A stretch of 64,000 nt of DNA from Metallyticus violacea (lineage: Eukaryota; Arthropoda; Insecta; Mantodea; Metallyticidae), in contig CM060834.1 of NCBI GenBank assembly GCA_030762175.1, positions 30,015,001 through 30,079,000 of the forward strand, given 5' to 3'. Shown here in pieces: positions 35,201 to 47,160 of the stretch. The first letter of the stretch is position 1. Every line of letters starts with the position of its first letter. Below the pieces are notes generated by a model that saw only the letters and a program-made list of their open reading frames with translations, had not been told where the DNA came from and did not search any database. Both the position numbers and the translations under genes were made by a program.

Positions 35201-36631
35201 ATGTTCATTCTGTGAGATTCTGATTTAAAGATTTTTCTCTAAGTATAATTTTATTTCCCTCAAAAAAGATTGTATTTTTGTAATCACAAAAATCAGGTTT
35301 AGTATAGTCTAAGCTATTGTGTTTATTTCATAACATTGGATATATTTCAAAAAACGATCCATCTTCGATTTATCTAATCTATGATGACCTATAAGATATT
35401 GTTTTTAAAATGTGTTCACGAAAGATTTATCTGTTGATTTTGGGTACAAATATACTAACAGGAAAGAAATATAAAGTTGAAAATTTCCAAATTAATTCAT
35501 TTAACAACTTGAGTGCAAAGATAATATTTTTAAAAAGCTTTAAGTATGGGTACCTTTGGTTCACCTACCTTATTCTCAGCACTAACAACGGCAGTAAACA
35601 TTTATTGCTACTGGGACCTTCGGTTTTTCCCATTTGCTCCATTTCACGATTTAGACCTTTTGCAACTTCCTTTCTCTTCTCATGCTGTTTAGGTTGGAAC
35701 ATTGCCCTGGACTCACAGGATCGCGATAATGGCGCCGATTGTATGTTAGATAATACGGACAAGTCGGAGAAGGCAGAGATGCAGTGATTTTGAATCTTTC
35801 ATGAAGGACTATAGGTGTCCTACAGCCAAATATCAGTACCTCAAGAATAAACAGGATAGCAAGTAAACACAAAGTATCTAGTTTTCTATTAAAAAGACCA
35901 AGTTGCGCAAATTGGCATGACTTTTACTTAGAAATGAATGTAAGACATACTGTAGTTTACAAATTGAGCGTTAAGTCCACATTGGTCGATCTAAAAAACA
36001 AATGAAGTCTTCTTTAATTTCCACGACAACTTAATTATATCTGATAAAAAATAATCCCCGTTAACCATGTTCTGACATATGTTTAGAAAGGTTTTCAGTC
36101 AACCTAAACATTAATAAGACAGTTGAAGCTACAACTTTATATGAGCTGCGAATCAGAAAGACGTTTGAATTACTTCATATGACCAAGTACAATTAAAATG
36201 TTGGACATTGTTACAATATACTGCCAATTCAGGTAAGCATCGTCAAAAAGAAAATAGTGAATATAATTTACAAATACATTAAAGTTGACCAAAAGCTTGT
36301 GCATAGTATTCTATACATATGATTGATTTACTCTCTTTTCCAATATTTTCCTTGGACATTATTAGCTGACTAAGGGACAGTTTGTGGTTCCTAACCGCAT
36401 TTTGAAGGAAACGGAGCTAGCCACAAGGAAGTGGCGAGGCTTTTACTTTTCCCTCTTTTAAGCTTTGGAATTTTCTTGCAAGAATTGATTTCCGGAACCT
36501 GAGTGCCCATGACACATTATCCTTTTCATTCTGTTCGGGGAGTAAGAGAGAAGCCTGTAAAGTGCATGCAAGGGAGAAAGTCATTTGCGCCATTTAAATA
36601 CAGAGATACTTGAATATGACGTGGCTAAAAC
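35201..36631. other. unassigned DNA
   Basis: No feature recognised. The 125-codon frame at 35410-35787 has no known domain and overlaps antisense frames of similar length. Confidence 0.35.
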
Positions 36632-36650
36632 AGTGGCGGCTTGTACTCCA
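36632..36650 (+). mobile_element. hAT-type terminal repeat, single end
   Basis: It reads cagtggcggcttgtact, one mismatch from the MITE terminus at 43450. No partner end is visible nearby; a SINE begins 95 bp downstream. Confidence 0.4.
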
Positions 36651-36744
36651 TTATGAAGTGATACAAACTATTTATTGTAATTTTTTAACTAGCAGATTTT
36701 TTAAAGCATAAGCTTACCAAATTAGGCAAGTGATGTTGCTGTTG

Positions 36745-36998
36745 ATTTGTTTTATTTACGGACGCTCATTAACATCTCAGGTTGTCAGTGTTCCATTCAT
36801 TTCGGAGCGTGAAACGGCCGGTAAATTTTGCTCAGAGGCCTCTTTTTTTAGCTTGAGGTTATTTTACGTAATCTACGACACGGGATCCACAGCTTTACTT
36901 CCCTTCCGAAGAAACCCATACTTAGGATTTCTACGCCCGAGAAAAATCAATCGACTCTAGCAGGAATTGAAACTGCGATCTTGGATCTACGAAAAGGC
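36745..36998 (-). mobile_element. tRNA-derived SINE, family B copy 2
   Basis: The reverse strand matches the 18.4-kb copy over almost its whole length, including gaggcctctgagcaaaattt and cggaagggaagtaaagc. The B-box is altered (gtttcaattcctgc), the first tRNA-like bases are missing, and no poly(A) or clear duplication remains. It is therefore older than the 18.4-kb copy. Confidence 0.85.
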
Positions 36999-38708
36999 TT
37001 AAAGTTCTATAGAATTATTTGAAAAAATACTAAATTCATGGAAGAATTCCTATTATTGTTTTTGTTAAATAGAAGAATGTTGAATTTCTTGTTGCTTCAT
37101 TCTGATATTGCTTTTAAATGATTAAAGTCATAAATATAGCAATATTTGCGATGATAAGGTAGACTCTAGAAACTATGAATAACAAATTATTAGGCAGCAA
37201 AACACATCCCCTTTCCATTTCCAAATTTCATTCCACCAGATCTCAAAATTCTGGGGAACACCTAAGTCACTTCAACACAAGCCATCTTTACATTTAGAAG
37301 CGATATGGATATAAATTAAAGTCTATAAAATATGGCGATACGCCTTAATGTATGATTGCTAAACAAAGAAAACAAGAAAATCGAGAAAAATTCCATGTAA
37401 ATTCCATTAATGGTAATACAGAAAATACAGAAATAATTAAATACATCATATTAACAGAATGGATAAAACTTGATTTCCAAACCCATTGGAAACAGAAGTG
37501 TAACAGGACTTCTAAAGAGATGAACAGATTTCTGTGAAGACGAAACACTCACAATGCATAATCATTGGGATGAAGAAGATTCATTAAAAGCGACTGGCGG
37601 CGTGTCTGCAGCCGATTAGCAGATGGGAGTTGTGGCGCCTTACAGTTAATACACCCTCATACACAATAGCACTATCTGTATAGCCTCATATAGACCGCTT
37701 GGCCTGTATCAATTCTATTCCTTTCACTGCTAGTTTATCGTAAAACTATGTAAAGAGAGAGTTACTCCTAGTTTATCGTATCTTAACCTAGGAAAACTCT
37801 TTGAAATTAAAAAAAAAAACTCTTATGTTCTTTACAAAACAATTTTACAGCAACTGGTAAAGCTGAGGACAAAGTTATATCTAAATGTCTAGAAAATGTA
37901 AGGAAGTAAACACACAAAATAAATAGGGAGTGCCAAGAATAACATTTACTGCTGAGACAGAGAGTAAAACTAGAAATTTATTCAAAGAACTTTAATTACG
38001 CATAGATATCGTGTGGCATTTCATCAATGAAATAGTAATTATTATTTATTTAAGTGTTAAAAGTGGCATTTTAACTATTAACACGTGTATCATACACAAT
38101 TTTGGACTTCCTTTAATATTTGTTAATAAATTAGTAACTATTACTATATATATTAAATTTATTACATTAATTCCGAAGCGATTATTTTTTGAACAAGTAG
38201 TTCGCGTATTTCTCACTAGGAGGAGCATGAAAGAAATGTTACCTTCATTTCTGGATAATGTTACTAATATCGCAGTTGTTGTAACTAGTGATTTTTAAAC
38301 GTATTTGGAGGTGAGATATAATCACAAATTTTACTGTTTATTATTACATTTTATTAAATTATTATACAAAATTTCTGTTATTATAATATAAATTTATCGT
38401 GCTCGTGATATTATGCATTTGGGCATACGTAATGAAGGGGTAAACTGTTATTGATTTTCTTCTAGGCTGACATATTGCAAACATGCAAATAAAACTTAGA
38501 AATAGATTTACTGATAGTACCGAGTCGTGAGGACTATAAAAATTAATATCATTACAATGTATTATGAAATATATTATTGTTTAAATAGATTAATAGTCAC
38601 CACATTCTATATTAAATCTAAAGTTGATAGCACTGGAGTAGTATAAAATGCAGATTATTGTTTGAGTACTAGGTAATAAAAAAATAATTACTATTTGTAT
38701 AAGCTGCC
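36999..38708. other. unassigned AT-rich DNA
   Basis: No gene recognised. 38450-38680 has patchy collinear similarity to 6120-6360. Confidence 0.35.
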
Positions 38709-38740
<32 letters not shown>

Positions 38741-39065
38741 TGCTCTCAATTTGATGTTGAATGTTTTCTTTCTTCTTTCCTTTTGTTTTCGCAAATGTAG
38801 AGATTTATAAAGGTTTTTGTAGTTGTTTTTTATTTTACGAGAGTGATAACACTTGTTTCAGAGAGTTTGTCGGCATTTGTTACGCTTGTTTCGCACTGTG
38901 CCGTATGTTTAGTGCTGTACCGAGACAAAATTAAAGTTAAAATGACGAAGGAAATGTCAGAATGATCCAGATGGCTTTTGTTATGTGTGTTGGCAGTTCA
39001 TTCCACAGTGTCAGGGGAAAAAAATAAAGCATATTATAAAAAATGATACACCTAGTCTTCTGTTG
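38709..39065 (-). pseudogene. LINE 3' end with poly(A) tail (tentative)
   Basis: A run of about 27 T at 38711-38737 would be a poly(A) tail on the reverse strand. About 270 bp upstream on that strand the sequence reads TLWNELPTHITKA followed by a stop (about 38945-39015), like the conserved LWN-LP tail of non-LTR retrotransposon ORF2. Its 3' side (poly(A) rather than GATA) differs from the LINE at 33 kb. The remaining upstream sequence is unreadable. Confidence 0.4.
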
Positions 39066-41108
39066 TACGCGTAATATTGGAGACTCTAACTAAAGTTGAC
39101 CCCTGGTTTCTGGAGCTTAACCTGTGCAACATCTGTAAGTTAGTGGTAACATTTTGCCACGTGTTTGTCTTCACAGATTTTACATTTCCTTTCCATTTTT
39201 TTATTCCTTATTCCTCGATACATTCGCTGGTCTCTATTTAAAAAAAAAAATGACTTTGGTAACGAGTGTCAATCCAGTCGGCTATGTGACATTAGTCCTT
39301 CCCTTGTCGTAAACTTCTTGTCTTTCTCTTCTAGCTTGATTTGGTTCTGGAATCTTGGGTAGTTGGTTTTGGCAGTGACTTCATCATATGGAAGCTGCCA
39401 TTGTATTGTATTTAATAAATATTCCTTAATGATGCCTTCTGCTTGCAGTCACCTCAAACTTAACGTTAAGTTGCAGCCAAATCCAATTTACATCCAATGA
39501 CTCAGATACTATGTAATTTGTATATAATATGCATATTAAACTTTTGTAAGCATTATGTATGTTATAGTCGTAACAGATTTCATTATGAACTGAAATATTT
39601 TCCTTTGTTTACTACATTCAAACAAGTAACTTAAATTGAAAATGTGTAAAACGTTGAATATTTTGGTTTTTAATTACCCCTTTATATTCTTTCGAAGGGG
39701 ATACTTTTCTTGAATATTTGCACATTATTTTAAATTATTTAAATAATTCAAAGTTAATTGTTAAATAGTTTTACTCCCATTTAAAAGACAATTTAACTTT
39801 CCCAAGTCAAGCGCCGGGGGCTGCTTTTAGCATATTTTAAAATATAAAGGTTTTGCTGTGGCATTAATGGGAAAATGCCAAACGAAACTTCATTAATTTT
39901 TTTGTATTTATGGTGTGAATATGCTGCAATTTGATCATAAAATGAAATTTTCAGAGAAATATTCCTCAGAAGACAATTTATTCATACATTATTTGAAATT
40001 AAACGCTCAGAAAATACGTTAGAACGTTTTGCAAAAAATACACAGAGAGCTATGCAAGTATCGACCACTGGCGTATTATCGTATATTGCTATCACTCGGC
40101 CATTTGAGGGCTGCGGACAGACAACTTAATTGATATTTAAGTTTTTAGGGAAAAAATCATGTACATGTATGCTTACGTAATCAATTTAGGAAAAGCGATG
40201 ATGAAAGTTCCTACCATCGCTGTCCACATACATTTGGTAGCTCTGAAAAAAAAATTGTCCATCACATGCTATAATTTGCAATAAGAAACTGGGGCAGTTT
40301 TATGGGTTTTAGTTCTTCATCCAGGTATGCGAGTTGTTTTGTTTAATGTTTTTTTTTAATTTACTCTAATTGGAAATTGCCCTTGTAGTTTACGAGCCGG
40401 CTTTTAGTATGACGTCGCTCATTAAACTATTTCAACTCACAAAGTAATTTTCTGTCATTAATGAAAATTTGCAAAAAATATTGCGCTGTTGATTTTCTGA
40501 GATTAGTACGACATGAACAATTTTACACAACAGAAAAAAGAAACTGTAATTTGGGAAACTTTTGACAACTAGCATTTATTAGCAGAATTTAAGCTGTAAA
40601 ACGTCCATAACGATATTGCTGAGATTTTTTCAACGTTCGGTACTTTTTCTAGAATAAACTTGCTCTAAAGTCCCACTATCTCGAACATGTCAAAAGAGAA
40701 ACTGATGGAGCGTGTAGTCGTTTCGGAACAGTTAATTATCGTAAGGTAGCATTTTTAGTATATTAAAGGAATACACCTTGGAAAATTCAGTAATTTTCTT
40801 TGAAAATTCTGAGATAATGAGGCATAAATTTATTCAATTTAACCTTAAGAAGCGAGAGCTTTCGTTGTACCCATAAATGAAAGCGTGTAACCGCTTTGCA
40901 TATGAATACACTTTGGAGATGCTCGACTGTTTTCAGATGACAAGCGCCTTAGAGGAAGGCGTGTAAAATGGGTATTACAAAGGCACTTTTGGAGGAGTTT
41001 CAGTCACAATTAATTACTGCACTGATAAAGAAGGCCTCTAATTCTGTTCACTCATGTGTTGCGGGAACCTTGCCGCGGGCACCACCGAATTCACTCCACT
41101 CATATCTT
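39066..41108. other. unassigned DNA
   Basis: Nothing identified. Confidence 0.4.
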
Positions 41109-41116
41109 CACATCAC

Positions 41117-41143
41117 TTTTTTTTTTTTTTTTTTTTTTTTTGT
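41117..41143. repeat. poly(T) tract
   Basis: About 26 T. It could be the tail of a reverse-strand retroelement, but the adjoining 41144-41700 sequence shows no recognisable element. Confidence 0.6.
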
Positions 41144-41708
41144 GGGCTACAAGGCCGCAGTACCAGGAATTTAAAAGATTTCGTCTGTGCTCTAAAAACG
41201 GCTTTCAAGAGAGTCTTGTGATGTCCAGTAATTAAAGTCCATCAAATAGCAGTAATTGCCATTCTTGAACGTTTTTTAATTTAACAGAAACCCATTGTAA
41301 ATTGTTAACTTCGACAGTGCGGGTGATATGTAACTTCTGTAACAAAGTGTGCTTTCATAACTGCATTTAAAATGGCGCCGAAATAGAACCATTCTGGAAA
41401 AGGTGCGTTACTGCCCTTTCCGATGCAACATACTCTTATTCAGAGATTTTCAAACAATGTAAGGGGCGTAGTTTGGCCATATGCAGTCCTTCATTTGGAA
41501 ATGTGGCCGGCTCAACAGGAGTATGCCTGCCGTATTTCTAACAGGTTCTCTTCCCCCCCCTCCACTTCGCGGCCTTTCCTTGAGCTGACGTGAAGTATTT
41601 GTGCTGTACAGCAGCTGAACGTTGTTAAGACCACGTGTTTCAGTGTTATAGTGTGTTAGTGCTGTTATAATTCCAAAAAGTCCGTATACTTTAGCACACA
41701 CAATCTTC
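41144..41708. other. unassigned DNA
   Basis: No gene seen. Confidence 0.35.
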
Positions 41709-42125
41709 ATGTATGATTCCTATGTGACAACAAATTCATGTAGAGAAGTGAGACGGCAATTTATAGACAGATTCCTTGCTGTTCATGCGCCTCGCAGAGA
41801 AACGGTTCGTAGTAATTTTGTGAACTATCTTAGAAAAACGGGATCTGCTCTTGACAAGAAACCGAAAGTAAAACGCCGTGATCTTGCAAAGGAAAAGCTC
41901 GATGGCATCGCACAAAAGTTAGAACAAAACTGAGAGAGATCTCTGAGAAAGCTTGCAAAGGAATCAGGAATTTCGCAATCCTCGACTTGGAATGCCACTA
42001 ACTTAAAAGTAAAATCCTATAAGATAACTGTAGTTCAGGAATTGCAACCACGCGATAACGTGAATAGATTTAATTTCCGAAACTGAGTGTTGTATAATGT
42101 TAATGATCGCTCTATTGACCACCAC

Positions 42126-42195
<70 letters not shown>

Positions 42196-42355
42196 GTTGT
42201 TGTTGTTGTTGTTGTTGTTATGAACGAAGCATGAATTTATTTACATGGTCATGTAGCGACACAAAACAATACATAATGGAGTGCAGAATATCCCTGATCT
42301 CGTGCACGAAATGCCATTACATGAGCAAAAAATTGGTGATTGGTGTGCTGTAGAA
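41709..42355 (+). pseudogene. IS630/mariner-superfamily transposase relic M5, split by a microsatellite
   Basis: The frame 41709-41933 carries a helix-turn-helix type N-terminus: CREVRRQFIDRF, TGSALDKKPKVKRRD, KEKLDGIAQKLEQ. After one stop it reads SLRKLAKESGISQSS and YKITVVQELQPRDNVNRFNF to about 42085. This is the second HTH and linker of a widespread insect transposase family with a DDE_3-type core. At 42127-42219 the coding sequence is replaced by (ATT)23(GTT)8. Beyond it, degraded matches to the DEAWFHLNGYVNSQNN region resume (about 42220-42350). The catalytic core after that is absent, so the element is inactive. Confidence 0.7.
42127..42219. repeat. (ATT)23(GTT)8 compound microsatellite
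   Basis: A perfect ATT tract at 42127-42195 is joined to a GTT tract at 42196-42219. An open frame across it encodes only poly-Tyr then poly-Cys and is an artefact. Confidence 0.95.
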
Positions 42356-42361
42356 ATCTAT

Positions 42362-42682
42362 GTGCTTGAATTTAAGGGGCTATGAGTATCAGATTCCTCC
42401 AGCAAACACGGTACTTCCCGGTGACAAGAAAAGCTGAGTTAATTCGGCCACGCTTCCAAAGGATGGCTCTGTATCGTGTATTCTTAACAAAAAAAGTAAG
42501 GCCAGAAGGAAAGAAACAGGCAAATTCCCGACCATTCACCACCAGTACCCTCCAAATAAATCGGAAGGTTAAGGCCGTTTCTGGCCCGAATCCAACAACA
42601 CAGCGAGCCATTTTATTGAAATTGGGGATCTCAGTTACATCTGTGAACAACATATCAACTGGGATTTTAACCAGAACATGAA
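42362..42682 (+). repeat. dispersed repeat X, fullest copy
   Basis: The left part (42365-42480) matches 28990-29110 in the same orientation. The right part (42500-42655), including gaaacaggcaaattc and gggatctcagttacatctg, matches the reverse complement of 55800-55980. The element type is unknown. Neither strand gives a frame with a recognised domain, although a 99-codon frame is open at 42382-42681. Confidence 0.6.
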
Positions 42683-43449
42683 GAGAGAGAGAGAGAGCAA
42701 GGGAATGTAATCCATAATTTATAGAGATATCCTTGCTAAATGCATAGCAATTGGGTTATTGAAAAGTGACCTTGGAAGCAGGGAATCGCGAACTGTGGAC
42801 GATCTCTGGAAAACCTACAAGGAGTAGGGTAATAAAACGAACATCACTGTATTTCGCACCAGTTAACTGCAGGAGAAACTGCAATGTAGAGCTAAAGCTC
42901 ACGCTCGAGGTCATTACATAGAACATTACCTCTGGTGTTGTTGTGTTAACAAATAAATCGCAAACAATGTTCGGTAGTTATAAATCTTGTCCGCTAAGGC
43001 AGCGATTTACTACTAGCCTAAAGACAGTTGACACTTATGCAAAGAATTTTTGTTTGTAAACGTTATTTTAAACACGAATCATATTGCCATGTATGCAAAA
43101 TATACTCAGAATGTCTCTTCCAGAGACGAAAGGATCTGCGGTTCAGTGCAAAGCAAAAAACAGACAAAAATGGTATAATCTTAACGTTTGCCTTCCAAAC
43201 CATTTCCGAAATTAGCTCAAGTGGGAGTTTCGGAATATTAACAAAATAGCAAAATTTTGGTGGCCGATTTTAATTGAGTTAATCGGTTTATGTTTTTTTG
43301 TTTAGCCGAAAGAAACCGACAATACAGCATCCTCTATAAGATAAGATTATAAGCACTTTTTGGAAGCTGAATGGAAGTGCGGGAGATTGCCGGTTGTTTT
43401 ACGCTCAGCAGCCGAGATTAAAACACCCCATGGGCGGACAAGACATAAC
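42683..43449. other. unassigned DNA
   Basis: A short (GA)n tract is at 42683-42699. Otherwise nothing is recognised. Confidence 0.4.
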
Positions 43450-44207
43450 CAGTGGCGGCTCGTACATATTTTATGGGCACAACTTGTAAAAATATTTCAT
43501 AGAATCCACGAACACGAATTCATCAATCATACTGATCTGAAAAAAAAAAAAAAATCATTGAAAGGAGAAGTGTCAAAATAACTCCCTCTCACTAATCATT
43601 CAGGTTTATCTTATTTATCATAATTGCTGGGTTTTTTTTTAAATCGTAATGTTATTTAAGGACACGTTATTTGAGTTACCTTTATAGTGTAAGAGTTTCT
43701 TATAATTCAAATTCCTCATAAACCACTAGCGCGAAAGAGTAAACAGCTGGTGGAAAGTAATAACGTTAACTTCATGACAAATAGCTTAGGTAAACTCTTC
43801 TTGCAGGCGCTACGATTGAAAGGACAGGCTGAGTGCGCACGAACGTGGAAAGTCCACACATTCTGCGTGCCCTTTGTGAAGCTTTTGGGACATTCCTCTC
43901 ATTCCCTTGCCCTCTAGCCTCATAACAACTCCTTTTAAACCAAAGCATTCTGCCCTGCTAAGTCTGTACACAAGGAGAATGTGCCCTAGCCCGTTCTCTT
44001 CACACATACACACACCAAGTTGTCTGCAATCGCAGAAGCAGTTTAAACCGCGCGCATATCTTGTATACTGCAATGCACCTGCTGAAACATTCAGGATTTG
44101 AAATTCTATAATATTTTTTTGAATTGACAATTTATGTAGAAATTATTTAAAATATGACTCCAAATTTAGGGCACTGCCCTTGTGCTTTTTAGCACGAGCC
44201 GCCACTG
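43450..44207. mobile_element. non-autonomous hAT element (MITE), 758 bp
   Basis: The ends are cagtggcggctcgt at 43450 and acgagccgccactg ending at 44207, a perfect 14-bp terminal inverted repeat of the CAGTGGCGG type used by animal hAT transposons. The flanking octamers gacataac (43442-43449) and tttataac (44208-44215) agree at five positions, a plausible decayed 8-bp target duplication. No transposase motif was seen inside; the antisense 106-codon frame at 43810-44130 has no known domain. It would depend on a transposase supplied elsewhere. Single related ends occur at 15145 and 36632. Confidence 0.8.
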
Positions 44208-44215
44208 TTTATAAC

Positions 44216-44748
44216 TAAAGTTTGCAAGAAAATATTTCTGTGAATAAGCTAATTTATCGGAGTTGAAACTTTATACATATACTTATTTAGATATTGTAAA
44301 TGTTTCACATTTACAATTTCAAAATGACTAATACGGTGATATTTGTCTACATTTCTTTCTGGACGTTTCCTGTCAACATCGGCAGAACTTCGAATTTTAT
44401 GTGTAAAAACGAGAAAGATAGAAACATCTTTAATCCCGGAACGGTGTATATAAACATATCCTGTTATCATGTGCTGTCATTTTCATTCTCTATCGTATGG
44501 ACAAGAACAACTTCTTCCATGCTTCTCTTTTATTTTTTTTTTTTTCAATAATTTTTCAATTTATTAAATTGTTCTCCTTCAATTTCTGTAATAATTGCGC
44601 ATTTAGTTTTTTTTTTTTTTTTTTTTTTTTTTTGTATACAACTTTGAGGTTATAACAATGATTATTACATTAAAACACAAATTTTCAAACTATGGCTATT
44701 AAAATGTATATTTTATCAACATTTTTATTGTAATGAAACTTTATACAG
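44216..44748. other. unassigned AT-rich DNA with poly(T) tract
   Basis: A poly(T) run of about 26 bases lies at 44608-44633 and a shorter one near 44530-44545. No element is attached. Confidence 0.4.
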
Positions 44749-45720
44749 TGTGTTCGGGAAGTCTCTGTGCCCTTATAAAAATGTTTAAAATCTCTATACA
44801 GCTCTGAACACGTTTGACTTTATTTGCAGACAATTCAGCATGAAATGAATTGCACACGAACTTCTGCAGTTATAAAAGGTGTTGGAAATGATTGAACAAG
44901 CGTCTGTAAAGCTTGAATATGTTTACATTTATTTGAAAAAACTTTTTTAAAATATTTTTGAAATATACGAGTAGAAATACTTTTTTCAACGAAACCCTCA
45001 AGGATGAGTCGTGACAGACTAACTTTGATGGATAACGAGGCTTTTTAGCGACAAATTGAGGTGAACAACATCCATACTTATGAGGACGTGACACAGTAAT
45101 TCAACGTCAGAGCAGAAATCACACGGCTCCGGCTCCATCTCCATCAGTCAAGAAAAAATATATAAACCTGGTCGCTGGGTTCCACAAGAGTTGACAATGG
45201 CTCAGAAAGTGTCATGAGCTGACACCTGTTTTGCATTATTGTCATGTCAGCAAAAGGATCTTTCTTAATTGGTTGCTGACAAGCGATGAGAAGCGAATCA
45301 TCTATAACACTCCCATATGCTGTCTTCATTGATTGGAAATCCATAAATCTCCCCAAAGAACTGGAACCACCACTGCACCAAAAGAAGTGTTCTGTGCATC
45401 ATAAACTTGCTGCCAGCCGGCAATCAGTGTCAGCCATTGTATTGTGAGTGATAAATCATGACAACATGGAAAGATTTTTGTACAAAAATATGGCTAATGC
45501 CCCAGCAGAGTACCACGGTTCAGCGATTTCCACCATGACTGAAAACTGGTTTGAAAATACTAAAACATAAGAGTATAAGAGAAAACACAATATTGTCATC
45601 TTCATCCAGTTTCTGCGGTACCTGTACTGCTCCAGACCATTAAAGACGAGCTTCTATCTTATCAACGTATACACACCAACACACACATCCATTATATCGT
45701 CTGGGAGTTTTAATGCAGAA
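44749..45720 (+). pseudogene. mauritiana-type mariner transposase relic, M7
   Basis: A terminal-repeat-like tacagtgtgttcgggaagtc starts the element. From 45004, DRLTLMDNEAF, a stop, RQIEVNNIHTYEDVTQ, a stop, and FNVRAEITRLRLHLHQ read in one frame and match the second HTH of Mos1/SETMAR-like transposases. After a shift, YKPGRWVPQELTMAQK (45160-45210) is the linker. LLTSDEKRIIYN contains the first catalytic Asp, GAT at 45285-45287, intact. A weak VPVLLQTIKDEL at about 45615-45655 may follow the lost second Asp; the third is not seen. Several stops and frameshifts make it inactive. No right terminal repeat was found. Confidence 0.7.
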
Positions 45721-46802
45721 GTCTTCAGAATAGAATTATCCCGCATGTGCATTCTTTATCCTTAATTTGAGATCGAATCTGTTTGTAATTTCTATTATTC
45801 CCTGATATTTCAGCATCAGATCAATAATAATACCCTTCTCACGTTTAATAAAATTTGCCGCTCAGATTCATTTTGACTTTTCCTTACCCATGTTTGAAGA
45901 CATATTAAGAAAGATATATATGTAAGAGGCGGGAAAACTTAGGTTGAACAGTGAACTCGCTCTAAACACGAATTTCCGTATTATTACGCGATGTTGCCAA
46001 GAGTTAGACGGTAATTGCAAGCTCCAGGTTACGTAATTTGAGGTTATTTTTATGCAACAGAAATGATGACCAACCTCTAGTTACTTTTTAAATTACAGTT
46101 AAAAGTAATCTCCAGTTAGCTACTATTATTTAAAACTACGGACGTTTTCTAGAGTTACTCAATATCTCAACAAGGCGAGTTTGTATATGCATAAGAGGAA
46201 AGAAAAGAACGTAGCTCAAGGTATGCCACCGTTTGGAGCCATGATGGGGTCAGTGCTGACTGGATAATTAACCTGATCTTCAGCTCACCCGTGGCGCTGC
46301 TACTTTCCCCGCCCTTCCCCCCGCCCCATCAAATGTACACATAAGACCTTGCTACTGCATCAGTCTCCCTGAAAAATCTATTGTTTGCCCCGCAGGGCGC
46401 TACCTTCGACAGGATCTGTACAATCAGTACAAAACTCGAGAGACCAAGCACGTTGCGTGCTAAGAAATCATCTCTAGCACTGTTAAAACAAAAATTAACA
46501 GCGTCATCATCTAATTCACTTGTAGTTTAATTTTAATGGTGTCTTCCTTCAACAAGAACTAGATACGCATTAAACAACTTACTAGTTTTAGACTTTTGTC
46601 CTATGTCGTGCAAATAGCAGATGTCATTTCTCTTCTCAAACCTAAATATGCATGTAGTTTGAGTATAAACAAATTTTCCCCTTCTAAATTTAGACGCGTG
46701 CAAAATAAAAGTTGTATTAACACTGACGAATCAGAACAAACCACAAAAGCATATCAAATTAATGTATGTATTTTTAATTTTATTTTTGAATTGACTCAAA
46801 GG
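45721..46802. other. unassigned DNA
   Basis: No gene recognised. GC-rich patch at about 46285-46330. Confidence 0.4.
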
Positions 46803-46900
46803 TAATGTCCCAAACTCTTATTCGATCCTACGTTTGAATCTCGGTGCCTATCTAGTTCATTTTACACTTTTCCTTCCTCGAGAAGGCAAATATTGAATTC
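46803..46900 (+). mobile_element. SINE-like fragment, family D copy 2 (tentative)
   Basis: A B-box-like tacgtttgaatctcgg (about 46830-46845) is followed by a T-rich spacer and ttccttcctcgagaaggcaaat, the same order as at 20.3 kb. It is short and decayed, and lies immediately before a mariner M1 fragment. Confidence 0.35.
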
Positions 46901-46919
46901 AATGTTTCTTATGAACGTG

Positions 46920-47160
46920 CTCTGCTTATACAACACCACCTGGGAAAATTATAGAGAGATTTTCCAGGCCCTGCTCCAAAACTCTGCAACTGTTTGTAGA
47001 GTTTAGACAAGGAAAATAGCTTTGAAAGACCAGCATTAGCAATCACAAATGAGAACATAGCTTATGTAGAAGCCATAGTGAAGTGCGAACTTAACGGGAG
47101 TCTCTAAACTCAATGGAAATGCCACGAGACTTTGTAATGTTGACTGTAAAAGTAATTAAA
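46920..47160 (+). pseudogene. mariner relic, family M1 copy d (5' part only)
   Basis: About 220 bp match 22145-22370 in the same orientation: cctgggaaaattatagaga, gtttagacaagg, and gtagaagccatagtgaag. It stops before the catalytic core, so it is a 3'-truncated copy. Confidence 0.7.

Noticed and set aside
42087..42353. Frame encoding poly-Tyr and poly-Cys
   Set aside because: It is a translation of the (ATT)n(GTT)n microsatellite.
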